The notes under the pieces: generated by a model
What the model saw: the letters and a program-made list of their open reading frames with translations, nothing else
The model's database searches: none
What the model was told of the DNA's origin: nothing
Shown here: one piece after another, positions 8,866 through 17,679 of the stretch
Numbering within the stretch: position 1 is the first letter of the stretch
Layout of the letters: each line of letters starts with the position of its first letter
Source: Enterobacteriaceae bacterium RIT691
Lineage (GTDB): Bacteria > Pseudomonadota > Gammaproteobacteria > Enterobacterales > Enterobacteriaceae
DNA: 64,000 nt
Direction of reading: 5' to 3'
NCBI GenBank assembly: GCA_009668205.1
Contig: WJYM01000001.1
Location: 1-64,000, forward strand
Program-made: the position numbers and the translations under genes

Positions 8866-9294
8866 ATGAACCGTATCAAGATGGCCGCCGGTCTGTTGGC
8901 GAGCGCAATGGTACTGGCAGGCTGTGTATCAACCAGCAAAGTGACCATCCAACCCGAGCAGTTGCAGCACCATCGTTTTGTCCTCGAAAGCGTCAATGGC
9001 CAGGACGTGAACAGCACCACGCCACTGGAGCTCAGTTTTGGCGAGAACATGCATATTTCCGGGAATATGTGTAATCAGTTTACCGCAGAAGGGAAGATGT
9101 CGGATGGCAGCCTGCAGGTGCAGAAAATGGCAATGACCCGCAAACTGTGCACCGATCCGCAGCTCAACCAGCTCGATGCGTTGATTGGCGCGATGCTGCG
9201 TGATGGCGCGCAGGTCGACCTGACGGAAAATCAGCTGACGTTAGCAACGTCGCACGATTCACTGATGTACAAGCTTGCCGACCTGATGAACTGA
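8866..9294 (+). CDS. hslJ: Heat-inducible lipoprotein HslJ (META domain)
   Basis: The 142-residue lipoprotein has a signal peptide ending in the lipobox LAGC (about residue 20), followed by one META/DUF306 domain with LSFGENMHISGNMCNQF and a later KLCTDPQLNQLD. In E. coli hslJ is heat-induced and linked to novobiocin resistance; biochemical activity is unknown. It is convergent with ydbJ, with only five bases between the stop codons. Confidence 0.92.
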   Translation: MNRIKMAAGLLASAMVLAGCVSTSKVTIQPEQLQHHRFVLESVNGQDVNSTTPLELSFGENMHISGNMCNQFTAEGKMSDGSLQVQKMAMTRKLCTDPQLNQLDALIGAMLRDGAQVDLTENQLTLATSHDSLMYKLADLMN

Positions 9295-9299
9295 AAGGC

Positions 9300-9566
9300 T
9301 CAGTAGTTTCCGCAGGTCCCCGTGGCCAGAGACTGCTCACTGCATCGCTTGCCATTGGGTAAAGCACACATGCCGATGGCGGAACCATCAAGCTGACGGG
9401 CAACGGACAATGCCCCGCCAATCATGGCGCAGTTCGCCTGACCGGAATCCGACATCGCCGCACGCATTCCCGGCGTGACGTGTGCCGACGTGGCCTGCTG
9501 TTCTGGCTCACTGCTGCAGGCAGATAACAACAGTGCCGCGCACCCAACCCAAAAAGCTGCTCGCAT
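9300..9566 (-). CDS. ydbJ: DUF333 lipoprotein YdbJ
   Basis: The 88-residue lipoprotein has a signal peptide with lipobox LSAC, then a short linker and a DUF333 domain with the Cys pattern NCAMIGG, GMCALPNGKRCSE and TCGNY. I chose the ATG at 9566, preceded by GGGGAGAG, over the longer reading, because it restores the signal peptide and the E. coli length. Function unknown. Another DUF333 lipoprotein is encoded at 15644-15868. Confidence 0.88.
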   Translation of the reverse strand: MRAAFWVGCAALLLSACSSEPEQQATSAHVTPGMRAAMSDSGQANCAMIGGALSVARQLDGSAIGMCALPNGKRCSEQSLATGTCGNY

Positions 9567-9843
9567 TCTTTTTCTCTCCCCTGTCAAATACGTTCGCAAA
9601 ACCTGTTCATAATAGGCAGCAAGCGGCCTGCCGTCGAGAGACGAAGCGCGCATTTAGCGCATCTGAAACAAATTCTCGCAATTTATCCCCGCACTCGCGA
9701 AAGCGATACGACGACGCGCCATACCCTAGGACACAAATGCAAAAATGCCCTTCCCGACGTTTTGCTAAAATAAAAGGATAATTACAGGATCCGTCGACGT
9801 ATCACGGGTCCCTTTTCTTGCGCAATGTAAGGGTGTCAAAGTT

Positions 9844-12800
9844 ATGATTACAACTGACGGTAACGGCGCAGTCGCGTCAGTGGCGTTTCGCACCAGTGAA
9901 GTGATCGCCATCTACCCCATCACGCCGAGTTCAACCATGGCGGAACTGGCAGATGCCTGGTCGGGTGATGGACTGAAAAACGTGTGGGGCGATGTGCCTC
10001 GCGTCGTTGAGATGCAGTCGGAAGCCGGGGCCATTGGTGCGGTACACGGCGCGCTGCAGACCGGCGCACTCTCCACCTCCTTTACGTCATCGCAGGGGCT
10101 GTTGCTGATGATCCCGACGCTGTACAAACTGGCCGGTCAGTTGACCCCCTTTGTACTGCATGTCGCCGCCCGCACCGTCGCCACCCATGCCCTCTCTATT
10201 TTTGGCGATCACTCCGACGTGATGGCCGTGCGTCAAACCGGCTGCGCGATGCTGAGCTCCGCCAGCGTCCAGGAAGCGCAGGATTTCGCGTTGATTTCCC
10301 ACATCGCAACCCTCAAAAGCCGGGTGCCGTTTATTCACTTCTTTGATGGTTTCCGCACCTCACACGAAATCAACAAAATCGCGCCACTCGCCGATGACAC
10401 GATCCTGAATCTTCTGCCGCAGGCGGAAATCGACGAACATCGCGCCCGCGCGCTGAACCCGGAACATCCGGTGATCCGCGGAACCTCCGCTAACCCGGAC
10501 ACCTACTTCCAGTCTCGCGAAGCCACCAACCCTTGGTACAACGCCGTTTATCAGCACGTAGAACAGGCGATGAATGATTTTGCCGCGGCGACGGGACGTC
10601 AATACAAACCGTTTGAATACTATGGCCATCCGCAGGCCGAGCGGGTGATTGTGCTGATGGGATCCGCGATTGGGACCTGTGAAGAAGTGGTGGACGAACT
10701 GCTCGGCCGCGGCGAAAAAGTGGGCGTTCTGAAAGTCCGTCTGTACCGCCCTTTCTCTGCCGAACACCTGATTGCCGAAGTGCCTGACACCGTCAAAAGC
10801 ATGGCCGTACTCGACCGCACCAAAGAGCCAGGCGCTCACGCCGAGCCGCTTTATCTGGAGGTGATGACCGCGCTGGCCGAAGCCTTCAACGCGGGAGAAC
10901 GTGAAACGCTGCCGAGGGTGATTGGCGGCCGCTATGGTCTGTCGTCAAAAGAGTTTGGCCCGGACTGTGTGCTGGCCGTATTCAATGAGTTAAGCGCCAG
11001 TAAGCCGAAAACGCGTTTCACTGTCGGGATCTATGACGACGTGACTAATCTCTCGCTGGTCTTGCCGGAAAACACCCTGCCTTCGACCGCTAAACTGGAG
11101 GCGCTGTTCTATGGCCTGGGAAGCGATGGCAGCGTCTCCGCCACCAAAAACAACATCAAAATTATCGGCAACTCGACCCCATGGTATGCGCAGGGTTATT
11201 TCGTTTATGACTCGAAAAAAGCGGGCGGCCTGACCGTCTCTCACCTGCGCGTGTCTGAACAGCCGATTCGTTCGGCCTATCTGGTGGAACAGGCCGATTT
11301 TGTCGGCTGTCATCAGCTGCAGTTTATCGATAAGTATCAGATGGCTGAGCGCCTGAAGCCCGGCGGGATTTTCCTGCTCAATACGCCTTACAGCGCTGAG
11401 GAAGTGTGGTCACGCCTGCCGCAGGAAGTTCAGGCCGTTCTGAATCAGAAACAGGCTCGTTTCTTTGTGGTAAACGCGGCGAAAATCGCCCGCGAGTGCG
11501 GACTGGCAGCGCGCATTAATACCGTTATGCAGATGGCGTTTTTCCAGTTAACGCAGATCCTGCCGGACGACAGCGCGCTGGCTGAACTGCAGGGTGCCAT
11601 TGCCAAAAGCTACAGCAGCAAAGGCCAGGAACTGGTTGAACGTAACTGGCAGGCGCTGGCTATGGCACGAGAAAATCTGGCTGAAGTTCCGCTGCTGCAG
11701 GTCAATGCCAGCAGCCCGAATCGCCCTCCGGTGGTTTCGGACGCTGCGCCTGATTTCGTGAAAACCGTCACTGCCGCGATGCTGGCGGGTCTCGGTGATG
11801 CCCTGCCGGTGTCTGCTTTGCCACCTGATGGGACCTGGCCGGTGGGCACCACCCGCTGGGAAAAACGCAATATCGCCGAAGAAATTCCTATCTGGAAAGA
11901 AGATCTTTGCACCCAATGTAACCACTGCGTCGCCGCCTGCCCGCACTCTGCCATTCGTGCCAAAGTGGTCGCCCCTGAAGAGATGGAAAATGCCCCAGCC
12001 TCGCTGCACTCCCTGGACGTGAAATCCCGGGATATGCGTGGCCAGAAGTATGTGCTGCAGGTCGCGCCGGAGGACTGCACTGGCTGTAATCTGTGCGTGG
12101 AAGTTTGCCCGGCGAAAGACCGTCAGGATCCCGACATCAAGGCCATCAATATGATGTCCCGCCTTGAGCATGTCGAAGAAGAGAAAGTGAACTACGACTA
12201 TTTCCTCGCGCTGCCGGAAATTGATCGCAGCAAACTGGAACGTATCGACATCCGCACTTCTCAGCTGATCACCCCACTCTTTGAATATTCCGGCGCCTGC
12301 TCCGGCTGCGGCGAAACGCCATACATCAAGTTGCTGACGCAGCTGTACGGCGACCGCATGATGATTGCTAACGCCACGGGCTGCTCCTCCATTTACGGCG
12401 GTAACCTGCCATCGACGCCGTACACCACGGACATCAATGGGCGTGGTCCGGCCTGGGCCAACTCGCTGTTTGAAGACAACGCAGAATTTGGTCTTGGTTT
12501 CCGCCTTTCCGTCGATCACCATCGTCAACGCGTTATGCGTTTACTGGAAACCTTTGCCGATAAACTGCCCGCTGAGCTGAACGACGCGCTACATGCGCAA
12601 GCCACGCCAGAAGAGCGCCGTGAGCAGGTCGCCGCGCTGCGTCAACATCTGCAACACGAAGCCGGTGCAAAAGAACTGCTGACCGACGCCGATGCCCTGG
12701 TTGAGAAGTCTATTTGGCTTATCGGCGGCGATGGCTGGGCCTACGACATTGGCTTCGGCGGTCTGGACCATGTGCTGAGCCTGACCGAAAACGTCAATAT

Positions 12801-13368
12801 TCTGGTGCTCGATACGCAGTGTTACTCCAACACCGGGGGTCAGGCCTCGAAGGCCACCCCGCTCGGCGCAGTCACCAAATTTGGCGAGCACGGCAAGCGG
12901 AAGGCACGTAAGGATCTCGGCGTCAGTATGATGATGTACGGTCACGTTTATGTGGCGCAAATTTCACTGGGGGCGCAGCTCAATCAGACCGTCAAAGCGA
13001 TTCAGGAAGCCGAAGCGTATCCAGGGCCTTCCCTGATCATCGCTTACAGTCCTTGTGAAGAGCATGGCTACGATTTAGCGCTCAGCCACGATCAGATGCG
13101 CCAGCTCACGGCAACCGGGTTCTGGCCGCTGTATCGCTTCGACCCTCGCCGCGCAGACGAAGGGAAAGTGCCGCTGGCGCTGGATTCACGCCCACCGTCA
13201 GATGCGCTGGCGGACACGCTGATGAAAGAGCAACGTTTCCGTCGCCTGAATGCCCAGCAGCCTGAGGTGGCAGAGCAATTATGGAAGGACGCCGCTGCGG
13301 ACTTACAAAAGCGCTACGATTTCCTCGCGCAGTTAGCCGGCAAAGCAGAAAAGTCATCCAGTGAATAA
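9844..13368 (+). CDS. ydbK: Pyruvate:flavodoxin/ferredoxin oxidoreductase YdbK
   Basis: The 1174-residue single-chain enzyme (NifJ type) converts pyruvate and CoA to acetyl-CoA and CO2, passing electrons to flavodoxin or ferredoxin. Domains follow the family order: pyruvate-binding N-terminal domain, gamma domain, two 4Fe-4S motifs at about 688 (CTQCNHCVAACP) and 744 (CTGCNLCVEVCP), the proximal-cluster cysteines near 818 (CSGCGETP), and the thiamine-diphosphate region near 961 (GDGWAYDIGFGGLDH). In E. coli it is linked to oxidative stress. Only MicC and ompN lie downstream, so it is probably monocistronic. Confidence 0.95.
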   Translation: MITTDGNGAVASVAFRTSEVIAIYPITPSSTMAELADAWSGDGLKNVWGDVPRVVEMQSEAGAIGAVHGALQTGALSTSFTSSQGLLLMIPTLYKLAGQLTPFVLHVAARTVATHALSIFGDHSDVMAVRQTGCAMLSSASVQEAQDFALISHIATLKSRVPFIHFFDGFRTSHEINKIAPLADDTILNLLPQAEIDEHRARALNPEHPVIRGTSANPDTYFQSREATNPWYNAVYQHVEQAMNDFAAATGRQYKPFEYYGHPQAERVIVLMGSAIGTCEEVVDELLGRGEKVGVLKVRLYRPFSAEHLIAEVPDTVKSMAVLDRTKEPGAHAEPLYLEVMTALAEAFNAGERETLPRVIGGRYGLSSKEFGPDCVLAVFNELSASKPKTRFTVGIYDDVTNLSLVLPENTLPSTAKLEALFYGLGSDGSVSATKNNIKIIGNSTPWYAQGYFVYDSKKAGGLTVSHLRVSEQPIRSAYLVEQADFVGCHQLQFIDKYQMAERLKPGGIFLLNTPYSAEEVWSRLPQEVQAVLNQKQARFFVVNAAKIARECGLAARINTVMQMAFFQLTQILPDDSALAELQGAIAKSYSSKGQELVERNWQALAMARENLAEVPLLQVNASSPNRPPVVSDAAPDFVKTVTAAMLAGLGDALPVSALPPDGTWPVGTTRWEKRNIAEEIPIWKEDLCTQCNHCVAACPHSAIRAKVVAPEEMENAPASLHSLDVKSRDMRGQKYVLQVAPEDCTGCNLCVEVCPAKDRQDPDIKAINMMSRLEHVEEEKVNYDYFLALPEIDRSKLERIDIRTSQLITPLFEYSGACSGCGETPYIKLLTQLYGDRMMIANATGCSSIYGGNLPSTPYTTDINGRGPAWANSLFEDNAEFGLGFRLSVDHHRQRVMRLLETFADKLPAELNDALHAQATPEERREQVAALRQHLQHEAGAKELLTDADALVEKSIWLIGGDGWAYDIGFGGLDHVLSLTENVNILVLDTQCYSNTGGQASKATPLGAVTKFGEHGKRKARKDLGVSMMMYGHVYVAQISLGAQLNQTVKAIQEAEAYPGPSLIIAYSPCEEHGYDLALSHDQMRQLTATGFWPLYRFDPRRADEGKVPLALDSRPPSDALADTLMKEQRFRRLNAQQPEVAEQLWKDAAADLQKRYDFLAQLAGKAEKSSSE

Positions 13369-13390
13369 ATAGCACTGAAAGCGTAGAAAT

Positions 13391-13508
13391 AAAAAAAGCC
13401 CGAACAATTGTTCGGGCTTGTCATTTTATAACCTGACAACAACAAATTTAAATTTAAACAAAGACACACGGCAACAGAGTAATTCGCGTGACAAATTAGG
13501 CATATAAC
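13391..13508 (-). ncRNA. micC: Small RNA MicC
   Basis: The reverse strand between ydbK and ompN starts GTTATATGCC, as I recall the E. coli MicC 5' end, and finishes with a strong terminator: AAGCCCGAACAA pairing with TTGTTCGGGCTT (13396-13419), then seven T residues. MicC sits at this same place in E. coli, divergent from ompN, and uses its 5' end with Hfq to block ompC translation. Here the bases after GTTATATGCC read TAATTTGTCAC rather than the E. coli TTTATTGTCAC. The ompC target is outside this window. Ends are estimated from the alignment in memory. Confidence 0.85.
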
Positions 13509-13731
13509 GGCGGCATCATAACGACATTATCCTGTGTTGTATAATTTTAATCATGAATGAAAAAGCTCGATTCATTCACCATAATTATGGCAATTACAGG
13601 CGTATTATTTCATCGAGATTTTACTTAACTCGTTACAATTGAGACTTTCCTTGAAGACAGTTCTCTACATTAGGATTATCTTACTTCCCCGTAGGAAGAA
13701 AAGTATAAAAACAGTTTAAAGGATTATATAA

Positions 13732-14865
13732 ATGAACAGAAAAGTACTGGCACTGATGATCCCTGCGTTATTAACCGCAGGCGCTGCTCACGCGGCAGAA
13801 ATCTATAACAAAGACGGCAACAAGCTGGATCTGTACGGTAAAGTAGATGGTCTGCACTACTTCTCCGACAATAACGGCGCTAATGGCGACCAATCATACG
13901 TGCGTCTGGGCTTCAAAGGTGAAACTCAGATCACCGACCAGCTGACCGGTTACGGCCAGTGGGAATACAACGTTCAGGCTAACGACACTGAAGGTTCTGG
14001 CAACCAGGCATGGACCCGTCTGGCCTTTGCTGGTCTGAAATTCGGTGACTACGGCTCATTCGACTACGGTCGTAACTATGGCGTACTGTACGACGTAGAA
14101 GCATGGACGGATGTGCTGCCAGAATTCGGTGGCGATTCCTATACTCAGGCTGATAACTTCATGACTGGCCGTGCAAACGGTGTTGCGACCTACCGTAACA
14201 GCGACTTCTTCGGTCTGGTTGATGGTCTGAACTTTGCGGTTCAGTATCAGGGCAAAAACGAAGGTGCCAGCAACGAAAATACCGGTACCGCAAGCCGTGG
14301 CGATATGCATGGCAATTCATATCGTAACGACAACGGCGATGGCTGGGGTATTTCTTCTACCTATAACATCATGGATTCCGGCGTGAGCGTAGGTGCTGCC
14401 TATGCTTCTTCTGACCGTACCAACGATCAGATCGCCAACTCCACCGCTAAGGGCGATACCGCTGATGCATGGACTGCTGGCCTGAAATATGATGCGAACA
14501 ACATCTACCTGGCGACCATGTACTCTGAAACCCGTAACATGACGCCATACGGCGACGGTAACGGCGTAGCGAACAAAACCAAGAACTTCGAAGTGACTGC
14601 TCAGTACCAGTTCGACTTCGGTCTGCGTCCAGAAGTTTCTTTCCTGCAGTCTAAAGGTCAGGACCTGTACAACGCCAACGGCACCTCTGCTGGCGACCAG
14701 GACCTGGTTAAATATGTGTCTGTAGGCGCAACCTATTACTTCAACAAAAACATGTCCACCTACGTTGATTACAAAATCAACCTGCTGGATGACAACGACT
14801 TCACCAAAGCAAACAATATCGGTACCGATAACATTGTTGCTACCGGTCTGGTTTACCAGTTCTAA
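13732..14865 (+). CDS. ompN: General porin OmpN (OmpC/OmpF family)
   Basis: The 377-residue precursor has a signal peptide ending AAHA and then [16 protein letters not shown], typical of mature enterobacterial porins. The 16-strand barrel ends with Phe after GLVYQ, and the constriction loop has PEFGGDSY. It is close to E. coli OmpN (Salmonella OmpS2, Klebsiella OmpK37) and lies next to micC and ydbK as in E. coli. These quiescent porins are normally expressed weakly. The upstream 220 bp is AT-rich with TATAAA and AAAGGA near the start. Confidence 0.92.
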   Translation: MNRKVLALMIPALLTAGAAHAAEIYNKDGNKLDLYGKVDGLHYFSDNNGANGDQSYVRLGFKGETQITDQLTGYGQWEYNVQANDTEGSGNQAWTRLAFAGLKFGDYGSFDYGRNYGVLYDVEAWTDVLPEFGGDSYTQADNFMTGRANGVATYRNSDFFGLVDGLNFAVQYQGKNEGASNENTGTASRGDMHGNSYRNDNGDGWGISSTYNIMDSGVSVGAAYASSDRTNDQIANSTAKGDTADAWTAGLKYDANNIYLATMYSETRNMTPYGDGNGVANKTKNFEVTAQYQFDFGLRPEVSFLQSKGQDLYNANGTSAGDQDLVKYVSVGATYYFNKNMSTYVDYKINLLDDNDFTKANNIGTDNIVATGLVYQF

Positions 14866-14880
14866 GTCACTTTTGTCTGA

Positions 14881-14907
14881 AAAACCCGCCTTCTGGCGGG
14901 TTTTTTT
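14881..14907 (+). terminator. Intrinsic terminator of ompN
   Basis: CCCGCC at 14885-14890 pairs with GGCGGG at 14895-14900 around TTCT, followed by seven T residues. Confidence 0.9.
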
Positions 14908-15208
14908 ATGGCCAATATTTATGAGCGCCGCCCGTTTTCACGAATTCCCTCCCCCCCTCAGACACATTTTCAGCGGGTCGCGGTTAAATGTGCCGGGTTT
15001 AATAGCCAGTGTTCCGCATCATGATTAATGTTTTGCTGAACAGTTCCCAACGGAAATATGACAAAATGTTAATGCATTTCCTCCGCAATAGCCGGTAAAA
15101 CAGTTCGTTACCGTCATCCAATAAAACCGGAAGCCTATTTTTTATACCATCAGTTTTTCTTCATCATTTAGTTTCCTACAGTAGTCTCATCACCACAGGA
15201 GACACACC
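14908..15208. other. Intergenic stretch downstream of ompN
   Basis: About 300 bp without a supportable gene. It becomes AT-rich toward the small ORF at 15209, as expected for a promoter, but no clear operator is seen. The E. coli neighbour uspF and the Rac prophage are absent here. Confidence 0.4.
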
Positions 15209-15376
15209 ATGAACGACAACATCTTGAGCTGGTTGAACGCGATGAAGGCAGTCTGGATGCAGGAACCACTGGGGGCAAAATTTCCGCGGCCATTCTATCT
15301 CACCCCGGAACAGCGATATGCCCTGTTGGAAGAACTGATGAGACCGGTGAGTCACGACGAGAAACACCCGTCTTAA
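15209..15376 (+). CDS. Small hypothetical protein, 55 residues
   Basis: The ORF starts at ATG preceded by CAGGAGA at good spacing and ends at TAA just before a bidirectional terminator. The product (MNDNILSWLNAMKAVW...) is amphipathic and Trp/Met-rich at the N-terminus, with a proline-rich turn (FPRPFYLTPEQR) and a helical LLEELM end. No family was recognised. The good ribosome binding site, upstream AT-rich DNA and downstream terminator support a real gene. Confidence 0.6.
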   Translation: MNDNILSWLNAMKAVWMQEPLGAKFPRPFYLTPEQRYALLEELMRPVSHDEKHPS

Positions 15377-15429
15377 CGCTGCTGAGAGCGATGAAGCGAA
15401 ATAGAATAAGCGGGGCTCACGGTAGCCAT

Positions 15430-15453
15430 AAAAAACCCGCCTGAGCGGGTTTT
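15430..15453. terminator. Bidirectional terminator
   Basis: CCCGC at 15436-15440 pairs with GCGGG at 15445-15449 around CTGA. Six A residues lie on the left and four T residues on the right, so it can end the + strand 55-residue ORF and the minus-strand DUF333 transcript. Confidence 0.8.
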
Positions 15454-15469
15454 CTGCTGAACGCGTGGA

Positions 15470-15574
15470 TTAATGGCTTTGACCGGCGAATGTATCCTGG
15501 CTGTATTTGTCACAAGAGACTTTGTCGTGCGCCGGGTAGCCCATGTAATAGTCAACAACGGCACCATAATCCAT
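15470..15574 (-). CDS. Possible 34-residue ORF or coding remnant
   Basis: A minus-strand frame reads MDYGAVVDYYMGYPAHDKVS and onward to a TAA at 15470. The same frame stays open upstream to 15634 and encodes KSCLRCGKTSIPIGTSG, with a CxxC pair, but there is no usual start codon before residue Met at 15574 and the ribosome binding site is poor. The frame is the same as that of the DUF333 gene, separated from it by two stop codons. It may be a short gene, an unusual start, or the tail of a decayed zinc-ribbon-like protein. Confidence 0.3.
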   Translation of the reverse strand: MDYGAVVDYYMGYPAHDKVSCDKYSQDTFAGQSH

Positions 15575-15643
15575 TCCGCTGGTGCCGATGGGGATCGATG
15601 TTTTTCCACATCGTAAACAGGATTTACCGCCCTTTTATCCGGT

Positions 15644-15868
15644 TCAGTGCTTGCTGCGGTACAATTCCCACTCTTCTATCCGCTGCTTTGACGGAAGATT
15701 GCAGTAACCCACTTCACCCGCTCCCGTTTTGACAATATCAAGTCGCCCGCCCTGTTGGATGCAGTAGATAGAGGCTGGATTTGACAGGCCCGGAGGCGGG
15801 TTTTGTTCGGACTGGGATGCACACCCCGCCATCAGCAGTGCCGACAGTGCAAAAATCACTTTTTTCAT
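15644..15868 (-). CDS. Small DUF333 lipoprotein
   Basis: The 74-residue protein starts MKKVIFALSALLMAGC, a signal peptide with lipobox MAGC. The DUF333 core follows with YCIQQGGRLD and GYCNLPSKQRIEEWELY. AAGGAGAAACG precedes the ATG. It is related in domain type to YdbJ in the same window. No function is known for the family. Transcription probably runs to the terminator at 15430-15453. Confidence 0.8.
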   Translation of the reverse strand: MKKVIFALSALLMAGCASQSEQNPPPGLSNPASIYCIQQGGRLDIVKTGAGEVGYCNLPSKQRIEEWELYRSKH

Positions 15869-16269
15869 CGTTTCTCCTTTTGAGGAGAGATGCTATCCAA
15901 CCCGTTACCGAAAAGCAAAAAAACCCTACGATAATGAGGGCTTGCAGCACTGAACTGTAAAAAAGTCAGCCTGTCCTTCGAGCCAGCTTACTGCCTGCCA
16001 TCACTGTGACGACACCAGCGAGTACGCTGGCCGTAAAACTTACTGGCATTCGTCGCCGGAATCCGTACCATACGCGGCATACTTTTGCCTGCTGACTTTT
16101 GTTTGCCGGTGCAAACCCGTCATTTATGGTGAGCCTGATGGGGTGCAAAACGCGTAAATGGCCCGTGAGGTCTATGCTGCATAGATTAAAGAAATGCACG
16201 GCGATCGGCGGAACCGCTGACCCATTTTGCCTTCTGCACTGCCCCTTTTGGTTCCAGAGATAGTAGATA
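15869..16269. other. Gap between DUF333 lipoprotein and ttcA
   Basis: About 400 bp with the divergent promoters of the DUF333 gene and ttcA. Apart from the 27-residue candidate ORF and the short hairpin near 15920 nothing further can be supported. Confidence 0.4.
15966..16049 (-). CDS. Candidate 27-residue membrane microprotein
   Basis: A short minus-strand ORF encodes MPVSFTASVLAGVVTVMAGS followed by KLARRTG: one hydrophobic stretch with a positive tail, the usual form of single-span small membrane proteins. A CCCT/AGGG hairpin with a T-run for this strand lies just downstream (about 15917-15940). Against it, the ribosome binding site is weak and the reading frame extends upstream without clear purpose. 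Unproven. Confidence 0.3.
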   Translation of the reverse strand: MPVSFTASVLAGVVTVMAGSKLARRTG

Positions 16270-17205
16270 ATGCAAGATAATCAACAAGCTGCAAAGAAAG
16301 AACAGTACAACCTGAACAAATTACAGAAACGCCTGCGTCGTAACGTTGGCGAAGCTATTGCTGACTACAACATGATTGAAGAAGGCGATCGCATTATGGT
16401 CTGCCTGTCAGGCGGGAAAGACAGCTACACCATGCTGGAGATTTTGCGCAATCTGCAGCAGAGCGCACCGGTTAATTTCAGCCTGATTGCCGTTAACCTC
16501 GACCAGAAGCAACCGGGTTTTCCGGAGCACATTCTGCCGGCGTATCTCGACACACTTGGCGTCGAGTATAAAATCGTAGAAGAAAATACCTACGGCATCG
16601 TAAAAGAGAAGATCCCGGAAGGCAAAACCACCTGCTCGCTGTGCTCACGCCTGCGCCGCGGTATTCTGTACCGCACCGCGACCGAACTGGGTGCGACCAA
16701 AATCGCACTGGGTCACCATCGCGATGACATTTTGCAGACGCTGTTCCTGAACATGTTCTACGGCGGAAAAATGAAAGGGATGCCGCCGAAACTGATGAGC
16801 GATGACGGTAAGCATATCGTGATCCGCCCGCTGGCCTACTGCCGCGAAAAAGATATCCAGCGCTTTGCTGAAGCCAAAGCGTTCCCGATTATTCCGTGCA
16901 ACCTGTGCGGCTCTCAGCCAAACCTGCAGCGTCAGGTGATTGGTGACATGCTACGCGACTGGGATAAACGTTACCCGGGCCGCATCGAAACGATGTTTAG
17001 CGCCATGCAGAACGTGGTTCCTTCGCACCTGTGCGATACCGACATGTTCGACTTCAAAGGCCTGGCTCACGGTGCGGAGGTGGTGAACGGTGGCGATCTG
17101 GCCTTCGATCGTGAAGAGATCCCTTTGCAGCCTGCTGGCTGGCAGCCGGAAGACGACGAAATCGATCATCTGGCGAATCGGCTGGATATTGTCGAAATCA
17201 AGTAA
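16270..17205 (+). CDS. ttcA: tRNA 2-thiocytidine32 synthetase TtcA
   Basis: The 311-residue enzyme thiolates cytidine 32 of certain tRNAs. The ATP-binding PP-loop SGGKDS is at 47-52. The cysteines for the iron-sulfur cluster are Cys122 and Cys125 (CSLC), with a third in the PCNLCG motif near 213. Length equals E. coli TtcA. ATG at 16270 follows a GAGATAGTAGATA stretch with only a modest ribosome binding site. A strong terminator follows. In E. coli this gene is next to the Rac prophage, which is absent here. Confidence 0.95.
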   Translation: MQDNQQAAKKEQYNLNKLQKRLRRNVGEAIADYNMIEEGDRIMVCLSGGKDSYTMLEILRNLQQSAPVNFSLIAVNLDQKQPGFPEHILPAYLDTLGVEYKIVEENTYGIVKEKIPEGKTTCSLCSRLRRGILYRTATELGATKIALGHHRDDILQTLFLNMFYGGKMKGMPPKLMSDDGKHIVIRPLAYCREKDIQRFAEAKAFPIIPCNLCGSQPNLQRQVIGDMLRDWDKRYPGRIETMFSAMQNVVPSHLCDTDMFDFKGLAHGAEVVNGGDLAFDREEIPLQPAGWQPEDDEIDHLANRLDIVEIK

Positions 17206-17233
17206 GCCTGCCATCGGTTAGATGACATTCTGA

Positions 17234-17256
17234 GCCCTCCATTGGAGGGCTTTTTT
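17234..17256 (+). terminator. Intrinsic terminator of ttcA
   Basis: GCCCTCC at 17234-17240 pairs with GGAGGGC at 17244-17250, followed by six T residues. Confidence 0.9.
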
Positions 17257-17267
17257 ATCGCCCCACG

Positions 17268-17405
17268 TCAGCCAAACGGAGGGGGATCGATAATGGGATG
17301 TGGATCCGGGTCGTCCGGAAGGTCCGGGAGCGGTTGCGGTCTGGGGATATGCTCTGGCACCGGAACAGGATCGTTCGGGATTGGGTCACTCATTCGCCAC
17401 GGCAT
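17268..17405 (-). CDS. Proline/aspartate-rich small protein, 45 residues
   Basis: The minus strand encodes MPWRMSDPIPNDPVPVPEHI, continuing with RPQPLPDLPDDPDPHPIIDPPPFG to a TGA. The ATG is preceded by a perfect AGGAGG at 6-base spacing, which is the strongest reason to call it real. Proline makes up about a third of the residues and there is no hydrophobic segment, so it is probably disordered and soluble. It lies between ttcA and fnrS, just downstream of fnrS on the same strand. No family recognised. Confidence 0.65.
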   Translation of the reverse strand: MPWRMSDPIPNDPVPVPEHIPRPQPLPDLPDDPDPHPIIDPPPFG

Positions 17406-17462
17406 GGTTGCCTCCTGGGCTTTTACACTCTCTTAAGGGTAGAAGCTCACGGCTCAGAGGCA

Positions 17463-17584
17463 AAAAAAAAGCCGACTTAGTAAAGTCGGCGTCGTACGAA
17501 TCAATTGTGCTATGCAGTAATTCAAAAAAGGAAGTAAGACAATATGGAGCGCAACGCCCATCGCTTGACGTTGCATTCACCTGC
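17463..17584 (-). ncRNA. fnrS: Anaerobically induced small RNA FnrS
   Basis: The reverse strand starts GCAGGTGAATGCAACGTCAA and continues with CGATGGGCGTTGCGCTCC, then CTTACTTCC, the stretch I recall from E. coli FnrS. It ends with a terminator, GCCGACTT pairing with AAGTCGGC (17471-17490), and nine T residues. FnrS is an Hfq-dependent RNA, induced by FNR without oxygen, that represses aerobic-metabolism mRNAs such as sodB. It lies upstream of zntB as in E. coli. Ends are estimated from memory of the homologue. Confidence 0.9.
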
Positions 17585-17619
17585 GGGAAAGATATTGCCC
17601 TGAATAGGTAGAGGGTTTA

Positions 17620-17633
17620 TTGACTTCGCTCAA
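17620..17633. promoter_or_regulatory. FNR box of fnrS
   Basis: TTGACTTCGCTCAA is an inverted repeat TTGA-N6-TCAA, matching the FNR consensus in eight arm positions. Its centre lies about 42 bp upstream of the predicted fnrS start, the class II activator position known for E. coli fnrS. Confidence 0.8.
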
Positions 17634-17679
17634 TTTTGACTGCCTTTTTGCGGTTCAGCCGCCGATACAATGCTAAATT

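Noticed and set aside
11548-12528. Long minus-strand ORF (326 codons) inside ydbK
   Set aside because: Antisense shadow of a conserved high-GC gene; composition is not protein-like.
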